NCBI GenBank assembly: GCA_910586875.1
Contig: CAJUJI010000003.1
Coordinates: 1-50,108 of the forward strand
Origin: an uncultured Anaerotruncus sp.
GTDB taxonomy: Bacteria > Bacillota > Clostridia > Oscillospirales > Ruminococcaceae
Reading direction: 5' to 3'
Length of the DNA: 50,108 nt
Below the pieces are notes generated by a model. It was not told the DNA's origin. It was given only the letters and a program-made list of their open reading frames with translations, and did no database searches. This document shows positions 42,467 through 50,107 of the stretch, one piece after another. Position 1 is the stretch's first letter. Each line of letters begins with the position of its first letter. A program made the translations under genes and the position numbers.

Positions 42467-43119
42467 CTCTCTTTCCGGTTAAGATCGGTTATCAACCTCG
42501 GATTTTTTTGCTTCATCCGCTCCAACAGCACCGGCACCAGCTCACGGTTGGCAATGACTGCTTGCAGCTCCGGCTCGGTGATCCCGACCAGCTGTAAAAA
42601 GTCCACCCGCCCATAAAGCGTATCTATCCCCGGTAGCTCGGTGTCTTCCACAACCAGCAGCCCTGTAATCGCACTGTCCGGCCGGTCGCAGCAGATGGAC
42701 TGTCCGCCGCCTGACACATATTGCAGCGGTTCAAAATAGCGCTTTTGGGTAAAGGTATACCGCGCCAGATTTCCCAGCATGGAAAACGCCCATTGACATG
42801 CCTGGGCGGACTGCTCAGGCAGCTTCATGGTCATCTCATACCCCCAGCCGCTCCATTCGCCGCCAAAGGCTTCTTCATTGGTATAAAGCTCACTCATGCC
42901 ATAGGTGAGCAGATGCTGATACCCATTCGGCGAGGTATAAGCGCTGTATCCGTCCAGATACTCCTCCCCGCCAAACATCGCGCGGGCTGTCATCAGCGTT
43001 GCATAATGCGCTGGCTCCTGGCCCGGATAAAGCCGCTCCAATGCCGCATCAATCGCCTCCCACCCAGGGGCCCAGTCCTCTTGTGCGCTGGCACGCGCTT
43101 TAAATTCCTCTAAGTTCAT
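42457..43119 (-). CDS. Suppressor of fused (SUFU) domain protein
   Basis: A 220-residue SUFU-family protein: YSAYTSPNGYQHLLTYGMSELY and GEWSGWGYEMTMKLPE, with LVVEDTELPGIDTLYGRVDFLQLVGITEPEL later. Bacterial SUFU proteins have been proposed as immunity proteins in polymorphic toxin systems or as accessory factors; the role here is unknown. The start overlaps the kptA stop (ATGA). Last gene of the long minus-strand unit. Confidence 0.88.
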   Translation of the reverse strand: MNLEEFKARASAQEDWAPGWEAIDAALERLYPGQEPAHYATLMTARAMFGGEEYLDGYSAYTSPNGYQHLLTYGMSELYTNEEAFGGEWSGWGYEMTMKLPEQSAQACQWAFSMLGNLARYTFTQKRYFEPLQYVSGGGQSICCDRPDSAITGLLVVEDTELPGIDTLYGRVDFLQLVGITEPELQAVIANRELVPVLLERMKQKNPRLITDLNRKESYL

Positions 43120-43703
43120 TTGCTATCCACCCATTCCTTTGGCGGCTGGGGCTCGCCGCTCCTTGTGATGTATTTGCGCGGCACATGGGTACAAAGCCAG
43201 ACGCCGTTTTCCGAAAGATAAAACGGGAAGCCGTCGGCTGCCATGGCCGCCGCGTCAATCTCCAGCACCACCGGTGTGCCGTGCCGCGCGCCCACCTGCA
43301 CTGCGGTTGGATAGTCGGGCGACAGGTGCACATACTGGCGGGATTGACGGGTAATGCCCTCTGTCCAAATGGCGTTCAAAAACCGGCTGGCAGTGCCATG
43401 ATAAAGCAGCTTTGGCGGGAGCGCCTGTTTGAGCTGCACATCAACGGCGATGCTGTGCCCTTGGTTCGCCCGAATTTTGGTGTGATCCTCATTAAAGCTG
43501 TAGCGCTGCTTGTTATTTTCGCGCACAATCCGTTCCAGCGTCTCCATGTCAATCCGCTTGCCTGCGCGGTTTACCCCTGCAAGCAGCTCCTTTACATCCG
43601 CCCAGCCGTGCGCATCCAACCGCAGATAGGCAGCGCCGGGGTTATGACGCAAAACCAAGCTCAAAAAGCGGCCGAGCTCCACATCCTTTTTGCTTTGTGC
43701 CAT
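43116..43703 (-). CDS. kptA: RNA 2'-phosphotransferase KptA/Tpt1
   Basis: A 195-residue enzyme that moves an internal RNA 2'-phosphate to NAD, releasing nicotinamide and ADP-ribose 1'',2''-cyclic phosphate. The N-terminal wing has FLSLVLRHNPG (Arg19-His20) and LDAHGWADVKELL. The NAD-binding half has LLYHGTASRF (101-107), YVHLSPDYPTAVQVGARHGTPVVLEID with Arg140. These catalytic residues look intact. It shares a cluster with rtcB and NAD salvage genes. GGAGGGGCG precedes the ATG, and the stop codon overlaps the SUFU gene. Confidence 0.95.
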   Translation of the reverse strand: MAQSKKDVELGRFLSLVLRHNPGAAYLRLDAHGWADVKELLAGVNRAGKRIDMETLERIVRENNKQRYSFNEDHTKIRANQGHSIAVDVQLKQALPPKLLYHGTASRFLNAIWTEGITRQSRQYVHLSPDYPTAVQVGARHGTPVVLEIDAAAMAADGFPFYLSENGVWLCTHVPRKYITRSGEPQPPKEWVDSK

Positions 43704-44090
43704 CTAGCGCCCCTCCTGCTGCAAAATATGCTCTCCGATACGCCAGTGCAAAAACAGGTTGATATCCTCCACCGCATCGAGCACCCGCCCGCGGCAAAGC
43801 AGGTTATCACGCAGCTCCCGCAGCAGCACCGGCTTGATGCGGTAGTATTCCAGCTTGCCCTGGGTGCGCGCGGTGTAGGAAAGCCCCAATAGCGCGTTGG
43901 CGCGGATTTCATCGGAGGGGTGGTCACACAGGGTGATGCAAATTTCCTGGACGAACTTCCAATCGGGAAAATACTCGCCCAGTTGCAGCGGCAGGAGCGC
44001 AAGCTGCTCCTCGGTGCCCTGCTCTAAAATTTGGATTGCCTCCTCCCTGGTGGGAATCGGTTCTAACGGTTGATAAAGCATCTGCTCCAT
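43704..44090 (-). CDS. Unknown helical protein, HEAT-repeat-like
   Basis: A 128-residue all-helical protein: IPTREEAIQILEQGTEEQLALLPLQLGEYFPDWKFVQEICITLCDHPSDEIRANALLGLSYTARTQG reads like two or three HEAT-type repeats. I take the ATG at 44090 after AAAGGAGACC; a longer frame to 44123 is weaker. Its stop lies directly against the kptA start, so translation is coupled, and it may be a KptA partner. No family name can be given. Confidence 0.75.
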   Translation of the reverse strand: MEQMLYQPLEPIPTREEAIQILEQGTEEQLALLPLQLGEYFPDWKFVQEICITLCDHPSDEIRANALLGLSYTARTQGKLEYYRIKPVLLRELRDNLLCRGRVLDAVEDINLFLHWRIGEHILQQEGR

Positions 44091-44137
44091 AAATGGTCTC
44101 CTTTCGTCCGCCGCATACGGCATCAGGTGTGTGGCCT

Positions 44138-44170
44138 AGGGGTGCTTTTTCTCTTGCAAAAAGCACCCCT
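44138..44170. promoter_or_regulatory. Strong 13-bp inverted repeat within the minus-strand unit
   Basis: AGGGGTGCTTTTT with AAAAAGCACCCCT and a seven-base loop. It lies in the 108-bp gap between two genes of the unit. There is no U-tract outside the stem, so it is more likely a processing or stability hairpin than a full terminator. Confidence 0.6.
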
Positions 44171-44198
44171 CTGATTTTTAGGTTGCGCAGGGATTCGC

Positions 44199-44939
44199 TC
44201 AATGGCTGGCGTTTCGTAACAGCTGGTACAGCTCCTCCGGCGAGAAGGTTCGCTCCTGCCGATGGCCACCCTGCTCCTCCTGATAAAACTCTGCCTTCAC
44301 GGTGATGCCCCCGTCCTCTTCCCAGCGCACAAAACAAACATCCTCAATATCCCATTTGTCCTCGCCCTCCTTTTCGTACAGCAGGTCGTTCAGGTCCAGC
44401 CACCGGTGTGGCAGGCTCTGATCCTGTGGGACCGGCTCGGAAAAATCCACCACCAGCGTGCTGTATGGGCAGGCCCAATAGCAGCCCTCCACCGCCAGCA
44501 GATTGCTTTTCGGGTTGTAATGGCCGATTACCCAGATAAAGCTCTCCTGATGGCGCAAAAGCGACTGTGGAATATAACGGAATTGTGTGCGGTCATCCAG
44601 ATTGATGACGGTATACCCATATAATTCCTCACGCAACAGCAGATACCGGTGACCGTCCTGATGGTGAATGATCTCATGGGTGATAATTTGCCCGATGTCC
44701 AGCAGACAATCGCGATGAAAAATCTCGTGCTCCCCATCCAGCACCGACATCCTGCGCGCCTGATAGCTCACCTTGCCGTTTTCTTGGCTGTAATCCCGAT
44801 AGACCAGGCGGATTCCACCTGATAACTCGAGCTCCTCCTGCTTTTGAAAATACCGCTCATCCAGTAGATACTGCCATTTATCGCCCAAATGTTGGTATTC
44901 CTCGGTATCTGCAACATTCGGTTCCAGATTTAGTTTCAT
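44199..44939 (-). CDS. Unknown protein, beta-rich
   Basis: A 246-residue cytosolic protein, MKLNLEPNVADTEEYQHLG..., made mainly of predicted beta strands: ITHEIIHHQDGHRYLLLREELYGYTVINLDD, then ESFIWVIGHYNPKSNLLAVEGCYWACPYSTLVVDFSEP. This pattern occurs in uncharacterised Firmicutes proteins; I do not know a function. HEIIH resembles a zinc-protease HExxH but sits in a strand-like stretch and is probably chance. The ATG at 44939 follows GGAGG by seven bases and overlaps the end region of the zinc-ribbon gene closely. Confidence 0.78.
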   Translation of the reverse strand: MKLNLEPNVADTEEYQHLGDKWQYLLDERYFQKQEELELSGGIRLVYRDYSQENGKVSYQARRMSVLDGEHEIFHRDCLLDIGQIITHEIIHHQDGHRYLLLREELYGYTVINLDDRTQFRYIPQSLLRHQESFIWVIGHYNPKSNLLAVEGCYWACPYSTLVVDFSEPVPQDQSLPHRWLDLNDLLYEKEGEDKWDIEDVCFVRWEEDGGITVKAEFYQEEQGGHRQERTFSPEELYQLLRNASH

Positions 44940-44942
44940 CAC

Positions 44943-45554
44943 TTAGCCTCCACTCTGCATCCGGCGCAGCAGCTTGAGCAGCCCCGCGCGGTTTTTCGCC
45001 AGCTTCATAAATTTTGGCAGCTGGTGCTCCTGCCCCCACCTGTAAAAATAATCTTCCCCATTTGACGCGGTAAAGCGACCTTTTTGGCGTAAGGTCGCTT
45101 CCACATAGGCAATCAGGTAACGCAGATGCGCACGATTCAGCGCCCAGACCGGCTGCCCGCGGTAGGAGTCGGAAAAATAAAGCCGCAGCTGTGTTTGAGG
45201 ATTTAAATGCCGGCTGCTGGTTTGGACAATGCGGGCGGATTGTCTGCTGCCGCAATACGGACAGACAACAACCGCTGTTTTTGCATGTGGGTTTGGCGCC
45301 TCGGGCAAGGAAAGATTCATCCAGCGCCCACAGGCCGCGCAGAAATCCTTGACCGCATAGTCGGGCGCGCTGCATGGGTAGCGAATCGTCTGATAGCAGC
45401 ATTCACAGCGCAGGGTCAGCATTTCCTTTTCATAGCCGGCAATTGCGCTGCCATTACAGCGCGGGCAGCGCACAAGCAGTTGTTTGCGTCTTAGCACCTG
45501 CCAGAGGGTATATTCCGGCGGATGATCGGTAAAGCGCCTCACCTCTGCTTTCAT
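44943..45554 (-). CDS. Zinc-ribbon protein of unknown function
   Basis: A 203-residue protein with four Cys pairs: C30PRC33, C50ECC53, C72AAC75 and C98PYC101, enough for two zinc ribbons. A basic helical C-terminal part follows (LNRAHLRYLIAYVEATLRQKGRF, KFMKLAKNRAGLLKLLRRMQ), plausible for RNA or DNA binding. Function is unknown. It starts after AGAAGGAGGG and has a promoter of its own at 45606-45634, so it may begin a sub-operon reaching kptA. Confidence 0.8.
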   Translation of the reverse strand: MKAEVRRFTDHPPEYTLWQVLRRKQLLVRCPRCNGSAIAGYEKEMLTLRCECCYQTIRYPCSAPDYAVKDFCAACGRWMNLSLPEAPNPHAKTAVVVCPYCGSRQSARIVQTSSRHLNPQTQLRLYFSDSYRGQPVWALNRAHLRYLIAYVEATLRQKGRFTASNGEDYFYRWGQEHQLPKFMKLAKNRAGLLKLLRRMQSGG

Positions 45555-45605
45555 AGGCGGCCCTCCTTCTATGGCGCATCAGGTTCAAAATTAGGATTTA
45601 CCGCT

Positions 45606-45634
45606 ATTGTAACACAAATCGCCAGCTATGCAAA
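45606..45634 (-). promoter_or_regulatory. Internal promoter of the minus-strand unit
   Basis: Minus-strand -35 TTTGCA (45634-45629), 17-bp spacer, -10 TACAAT (45611-45606), overlapping the end of the PARG-type gene and driving the zinc-ribbon to SUFU genes. Confidence 0.6.
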
Positions 45635-46441
45635 CACCTTTCGGAACGCTGTGATGCAGCTCTGTTTTTTCGAGTGGTCGAGCACCGCAAAGAAAATGTG
45701 CGTGAAGCTCGCACCATAGCCTTCCTCCAGCAGCTCCTTCCACCAAGCGGCGATCTCATCCGGGTCATTGCGGAACACGCCGCACCCATAAGCGCCCAAG
45801 ATCAAATTGCGGTCGCCGCGCGCTGCAAACAGCGCGAGCGCAGCCTTCATGCGCTCGCGCATCACCTGCTTTGCATGTGCGGTGTCCTCCCCCTTCTGCA
45901 ATACCTGCCCATAGTTGACCGCAGGCAGGGTCAGCACCGAGGCGGTCACTGGCTGCGCAAGCAGCTGGAATTGTCCATCACGGAAGAACACCACATCCGG
46001 TGAATAAATGGCATGATGGGTGTAGCACATAGTTTTGCAGGCGCGGTTGGTCTCATAGTAGGTCATATGGGCACACAGCGATTGGTACAGCCCGCTAGAG
46101 GCAGCAAGGCTTTCCTCCTGTGCCATCGCTCCACCCAGAAAGCCGCCGCCTGGATTTTTCGCGCTGGCAAAATTGAGCACGCCAACCCGCTCCTGGCGAT
46201 TGGCAGCACAGTCCAGAATCGCCTCGACGGTGGACTGCCCACTTACCAGCAGCTTTGGCTGCCTTTGCGGATTTTTAGGACAGGTGCGCACACATTCCAA
46301 CGCCTGCTCCGGCGTAAACAGCAGACTGTTTTCCACCGATTTTTTCTGAGCGGTGGAAAACTCCACCCGCTGCCCCTCATATTCATAAAAGCCCTGGCGC
46401 ATAATTTGCAGGGTCTCCTGTGCAATTTCCTTTCGGTCCAT
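45626..46441 (-). CDS. PARG-type macrodomain protein (TIGR02452)
   Basis: A 271-residue microbial poly(ADP-ribose) glycohydrolase-like protein. The signature is NPGGGFLGGAMAQEESLAASS, with GGG at 98-100 and the catalytic QEE at 108-110. Later motifs VLTLPAVNYG and LILGAYGCGVFRNDPDEIAAWW belong to the macro fold. It should hydrolyse ADP-ribose linkages on protein or nucleic acid. I use the ATG at 46441 after GGGAGG. It sits 14 bp after an unknown gene and NADAR. Confidence 0.92.
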   Translation of the reverse strand: MDRKEIAQETLQIMRQGFYEYEGQRVEFSTAQKKSVENSLLFTPEQALECVRTCPKNPQRQPKLLVSGQSTVEAILDCAANRQERVGVLNFASAKNPGGGFLGGAMAQEESLAASSGLYQSLCAHMTYYETNRACKTMCYTHHAIYSPDVVFFRDGQFQLLAQPVTASVLTLPAVNYGQVLQKGEDTAHAKQVMRERMKAALALFAARGDRNLILGAYGCGVFRNDPDEIAAWWKELLEEGYGASFTHIFFAVLDHSKKQSCITAFRKVFA

Positions 46442-46455
46442 GTTGGGACCTCCCT

Positions 46456-46818
46456 TCAAAAACGGCAGTTTAAAAAAATTTCTTTCGTCTTATAGCGTTT
46501 TGTCAGCTCCCGCAGGGTATCATCCGGAATAGAAAGCTCAGCCTCTGCCGGGCACAGCTTTAGCCGCGCTACCGTGGTGGTACCCATGCGAGCCTCCCAC
46601 AGATAGTTGTTCGGTAGGTTGCCAATCTCCTTGCCCACCCAAAGCAAAAACGCAGAAAGCATCTGCTTTGCATCCGCTGTAAGCGTGATGGCATGGGCAT
46701 CCATGTCGTCCCCCATACAAACACTGTTGCGGTCGAGGGTAAGTTTTAGAGCGCGGCCAAATGGAATTTTTGGGACCTCTCCTTTTACATACATATGGAA
46801 ATTATCGGGCATTTTCAT
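46456..46818 (-). CDS. Unknown small protein between NADAR and PARG genes
   Basis: A 120-residue protein, MKMPDNFHMYVKGEVPKIPFG, with RALKLTLDRNSVCMGDDMDAHAITLTADAKQMLSAFLLWVGKEIG and YLWEARMGTTTVARLKLCP. No recognised domain. The start overlaps the NADAR stop by four bases (ATGA); the frame extends upstream to 46947 inside the NADAR gene without its own ribosome site. Tight coupling suggests a shared pathway. Confidence 0.8.
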   Translation of the reverse strand: MKMPDNFHMYVKGEVPKIPFGRALKLTLDRNSVCMGDDMDAHAITLTADAKQMLSAFLLWVGKEIGNLPNNYLWEARMGTTTVARLKLCPAEAELSIPDDTLRELTKRYKTKEIFLNCRF

Positions 46819-47381
46819 GTTGGAACCCCGCCCGCCTGTTCGAGCAAATCCCGCACCTCGGTGAGCGCGAAGCCCAACAGGTTTTTGCCGCGCCATTTCA
46901 TAGGGTCCTGTGCATCCGGGTTCTGCGCCCCCATTCCAATTCCCCAAATGCGGTCGCGCGGACTTGCCTCAACCAAAATCCGTTTGCGGGTGCCCGCCAA
47001 AAACTCCCAAAGCTGCACATTCTGCGAAAATTTATAGATGTTGCCGGTGCGCACAATTTCATAGCAGCGTGCGTCCCAAACGGCCTTATCAAAGTTTCGC
47101 ACCGCACGCCCCAACGCTTTCATCTCCTTCGGGTGCTTCGCATCAAGGATGCTTTGCAGCATCTGCGCATCTCCAAACAGGCGCGCCTTCTCCGCCATCA
47201 TATATTGTTCGGCGCAGGAGTAGGTGATACCGTCTACTGTAAAGTCTGACATCCACCATTGCCCTAAGCAGGTTTCGGTAATTTTCCCATCGGCGGATGG
47301 AGTGGGTCTCCAAAAAAATAAATATTTGTATCGTTCACCGGCTTCACAAGCTTTGCGTAAATCGGTCAAATTGTACACCAT
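46815..47381 (-). CDS. NADAR family protein (YbiA-like)
   Basis: A 188-residue NADAR protein: YLFFWRPTPSADGKITETCLGQWWMSDFTVDGITYSCAEQYMMAEKARLFGD, AVRNFDKAVWDARCYEIVRTGNIYKFSQN, LVEASPRDRIWGIGMG and WRGKNLLGFALTEVRDLL. Family members cleave N-glycosidic bonds, in riboflavin intermediates (YbiA type) or ADP-ribosylated guanine. With KptA, PARG and NAD genes around it, the ADP-ribose activity is the more likely. The ATG at 47381 follows AAAGGAG by nine bases. Confidence 0.92.
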   Translation of the reverse strand: MVYNLTDLRKACEAGERYKYLFFWRPTPSADGKITETCLGQWWMSDFTVDGITYSCAEQYMMAEKARLFGDAQMLQSILDAKHPKEMKALGRAVRNFDKAVWDARCYEIVRTGNIYKFSQNVQLWEFLAGTRKRILVEASPRDRIWGIGMGAQNPDAQDPMKWRGKNLLGFALTEVRDLLEQAGGVPT

Positions 47382-47402
47382 TGAAATTGCTCCTTTCATC
47401 CT

Positions 47403-47470
47403 GCTTTGCTGTAATTTGTGGTCCGCTTTTTATCAGGTTTCCTGGCTCTGCTGTATCGCACAGCAAAGCC
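47403..47470 (-). promoter_or_regulatory. Alternative hairpins after the nadR-like gene
   Basis: ACAGCAAAGC (47460-47469) can pair with GGCTCTGCTGT (47444-47454) or perfectly with GCTTTGCTGT (47403-47412). These mutually exclusive stems lie between the NAD-salvage genes and the NADAR gene and may tune read-through. Confidence 0.45.
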
Positions 47471-48481
47471 TCAGCCAATCTGCGCGCCAAAAAAGTTGCT
47501 GTACGGGGTAAAGCGCTCTAGCACCTCATCCACCCGCTGCATCCGCTGCTTCAGGCTCCCGCGCAGCGGAATATAGGGGATGCGCCGCTGCTTTAGATCT
47601 GCGATAATCTGTTTATGGAACACCTGCCGCTTCTGGTCGCCGCTGCGGTCCCAGGTATCGTCGTATGGAATATCATCCTCACATAAAAAGAACAGATCAT
47701 ACCGTTTGGCATTCTCCAGCGCAATCTGTGTAAGCAGCTGTGGCGCCTTTCCATGGTAATCCAGTGCGAACATATAGGTCGTAATCGCATTGGTGTCTAT
47801 AAAGCAATAGCGATTCGCTTGCAGAATCGCGGCATCCTCCCGCTGGAGATGTCCCAGCGCAATTTCATCAAACGCCTCAAAGCCAATCCGCCGGTCGACC
47901 TGGTGCTCGGTCCAGTAATCCCGCCCGTATTCACTGGCATAGGTGGTGTGATAGCGTTTTGCAAGCGCCTGTGTGATGGTGGATTTTCCGGTTGACATCG
48001 CCCCGACAAACACCACCTTGGTAATTAAATCCGGATATACCACATCATCCAGATAGGCACGGCAGCGATACGGGTCCTGCCGCACCATTGTGCCCGAAAC
48101 CGGCACCGTCTGGCGAGCCTCATCCACCCGCCGGTCCACTGCGCCTAGCGCCTTTGCCATATGCGCACCATAAAATTCGCTGGAATAAAACGCATCCACC
48201 TTTTGGCCGTTCAGCACCCCCAAAATATACTGCTCCTCGCGCACCTCATGCGCACGCTCATCGGAATAGCCGTCCGGACCGTCCCACGCCTCGATGACCC
48301 TGACTGTTGGGTATAGCTTGCGAATCCAATTCGCGCGCACGCTCAGCGGAATTGGCGTCACCGGTGTGTCATAGATAACCACAATGACCTCATCCATCTC
48401 GCGCAGCGCGGTCTCAATCATATACTGATGTCCCTTGTGCAGCGGGGCAAATTTCCCCAGTGTCAGACCGACCTTTTTCAT
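47471..48481 (-). CDS. nadR: NadR-like NMN adenylyltransferase / nicotinamide riboside kinase
   Basis: A 336-residue two-domain enzyme. Residues 1-~150 form the nucleotidyltransferase: TLGKFAPLHKGHQYMI (GxFxPxHxGH) and VSGTMVR. Residues ~155-336 form the P-loop kinase with GAMSTGKS (160-167). There is no N-terminal helix-turn-helix, so unlike enterobacterial NadR it is not a repressor. It turns nicotinamide riboside imported by PnuC into NAD. It overlaps pnuC by four bases. Confidence 0.93.
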   Translation of the reverse strand: MKKVGLTLGKFAPLHKGHQYMIETALREMDEVIVVIYDTPVTPIPLSVRANWIRKLYPTVRVIEAWDGPDGYSDERAHEVREEQYILGVLNGQKVDAFYSSEFYGAHMAKALGAVDRRVDEARQTVPVSGTMVRQDPYRCRAYLDDVVYPDLITKVVFVGAMSTGKSTITQALAKRYHTTYASEYGRDYWTEHQVDRRIGFEAFDEIALGHLQREDAAILQANRYCFIDTNAITTYMFALDYHGKAPQLLTQIALENAKRYDLFFLCEDDIPYDDTWDRSGDQKRQVFHKQIIADLKQRRIPYIPLRGSLKQRMQRVDEVLERFTPYSNFFGAQIG

Positions 48482-49161
48482 CTGGCAGCCTCCGTTTCAT
48501 TTGCGCCTCTGGTCCACACCAAAAGCCCATAAACTGCGTTTATCAAATAGGCGCTCCACATGACCAGCATCATCGGGCCCTCCGGACTGCCATGTGCTGT
48601 GCGAATGCTCCACATAATCACCGTGAATAGATTGAGTATTATATAGGCAAACCACTGCTCCCGAAACCGCCAGACCATCAACAGCGTTGCTGCCACCGAA
48701 AGCACATTTGTGGTCGCATCGATATAAGGGGTGTTCTGCCCTGCAATCAGGGACAGTGCATAACCCATCGCCAGGATGGAGAGCACACAGGCCAGCGCCG
48801 TACCGAGCAGCGCCTTCACCGACATTTTGCGCATCTCCAGCTTTTGGGCATGAATATGCTTTCTCCACATGAAAAATCCAAGGATATTCATTGGCACATA
48901 GAAAAATAAGTTGAGCCCCATTTCTCCATACAACCCGTTTTGATAGGCCATCCACGCATATCCAAAGGTATTGTACATGCCCACCAGATAGTTTAGGATG
49001 TTGCCTTTGGCGGCCAGGATGACACAGAGCACCCCCGAAAGAAACACACTGAATCCAAACGGTGTATCCCCGCTTAAAATCGTCACTGCGGCGGCAATCC
49101 CGCAAAACACCAACAGCCAAAGCCGCTCATATAAGCTCCAACCCTGTAAAAAACGCCTCAT
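48478..49161 (-). CDS. pnuC: Nicotinamide riboside transporter PnuC
   Basis: A 227-residue membrane protein with about seven segments. Family stretches include GNILNYLVGMYNTFGYAWMAYQNGLYGEMGLNLFFYVPMNILGFFMW and YIDATTNVLSVAATLLMVWRFREQWFAYIILNLFTVIMW. It brings in nicotinamide riboside, trapped by the NadR kinase domain. The ATG at 49161 follows GGGAGGG and overlaps the Nudix stop (ATGA). Confidence 0.93.
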   Translation of the reverse strand: MRRFLQGWSLYERLWLLVFCGIAAAVTILSGDTPFGFSVFLSGVLCVILAAKGNILNYLVGMYNTFGYAWMAYQNGLYGEMGLNLFFYVPMNILGFFMWRKHIHAQKLEMRKMSVKALLGTALACVLSILAMGYALSLIAGQNTPYIDATTNVLSVAATLLMVWRFREQWFAYIILNLFTVIMWSIRTAHGSPEGPMMLVMWSAYLINAVYGLLVWTRGANETEAAR

Positions 49162-50054
49162 AATAATCCCTCCCAATTGCGCCGGTACAGTCTGGACGGC
49201 CGATGCCCTGCATTTTCGGTGAAATAATCGGTCTCCTGCACCAGCGGGGCGATTTTTCTGCGAAACGCCGCTTTGAGCAGCTCCTTGCCCAAAATCACCT
49301 CATAGACCTGTTGCAGCTGGGTCAGTGTGAAGCGCTCCGGCATCAGATGCAGCGCAATTGCACTGTATGAAATCTTGCCGCGCATCCGCTCCATTGCGCA
49401 GGCGAGAATTTTGGCATGATCAAACGCAAGCCCCTCGTTGGAAAGCAGCTGGTAAACCGGCGGACAAACCGTTTGTCCTATTCGGTCCTCCCGTTGCACC
49501 TGCGCAGAAAGCGAGATTTCGCCATTGACCAGCTGCAAATGATACACCTGCCGCCGCAAAATTTCCTCTGGCAAATGCTCCTTTTCCTCCCGCACCAGCT
49601 GGAAGGAAAAGTCAAACCAGGCGGCATTGTCCGCGTCGTCTCCTGGCCGCAAATGAATCTGTGCGCTGTCTATCAGCGCAAGATAAGCACAGCTCATCAC
49701 CCAAGTGCGCGGGTCCCGATTCGGGTCGCTGAAGGTGTACAGCTGCTCCAAATACACCTGGCTCACACCGGTTTCTTCGTAAAGCTCCCGCTGTGCCGCC
49801 TGGCCGATGGTTTCGTTTGGACGCACAAAGCCGCCCGGCAATGCCCAGCATCCCAAATAGGGGTGTCCGCCCCGCTGGATTAGCAGAACCCGCAAACGCT
49901 TTTCCGGCAGCTTGCGGTAGTTGTCCTCCTGTGCATCCTGCACGGTGAAGATGACCATATCCGCTGCCATCGACGGGCGCACATAATCCCCTGGCTCATA
50001 CTGCTGCAAAAATTCCTGTTCGGTCAATCCATTTTTGTCTCGCAATTCATCCAT
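49158..50054 (-). CDS. nrtR: Nudix protein with C-terminal winged-helix domain (NrtR-like)
   Basis: A 298-residue protein. The Nudix domain has a complete box GGFVRPNETIGQAAQRELYEETG (74-96), so it may still hydrolyse ADP-ribose. The region after ~215 (LAFDHAKILACAMERMRGKISYSAIALHLMPERFTLTQLQQVYEVILGKELLKAAFRRKI) is the winged-helix typical of NrtR regulators of NAD metabolism. It heads the unit with pnuC and nadR, and a perfect palindrome covers its promoter, so autoregulation sensing ADP-ribose or NAD is likely. AGGTGAT precedes the ATG. Confidence 0.88.
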   Translation of the reverse strand: MDELRDKNGLTEQEFLQQYEPGDYVRPSMAADMVIFTVQDAQEDNYRKLPEKRLRVLLIQRGGHPYLGCWALPGGFVRPNETIGQAAQRELYEETGVSQVYLEQLYTFSDPNRDPRTWVMSCAYLALIDSAQIHLRPGDDADNAAWFDFSFQLVREEKEHLPEEILRRQVYHLQLVNGEISLSAQVQREDRIGQTVCPPVYQLLSNEGLAFDHAKILACAMERMRGKISYSAIALHLMPERFTLTQLQQVYEVILGKELLKAAFRRKIAPLVQETDYFTENAGHRPSRLYRRNWEGLL

Positions 50055-50077
50055 CCGATCACCTGTTTTTCTTGTTT

Positions 50078-50107
50078 TGATATTATCTATACGATAATAT
50101 CATTATA
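50078..50107 (-). promoter_or_regulatory. NrtR-type operator over the -10 box of the NAD/RNA repair unit
   Basis: TGATATTATC, TATAC, GATAATATCA at 50078-50102 is a perfect 10-bp inverted repeat. On the minus strand TATAAT (50107-50102) forms the -10 and touches the palindrome; the -35 lies at or beyond the window edge. Binding there would block transcription of the whole unit. Confidence 0.75.

Noticed and set aside
44640-44690. Zinc protease motif HEIIH in the unknown protein at 44199
   Set aside because: It lies in a strand-like stretch of a beta-rich protein, with no third ligand at the usual distance; most likely chance.
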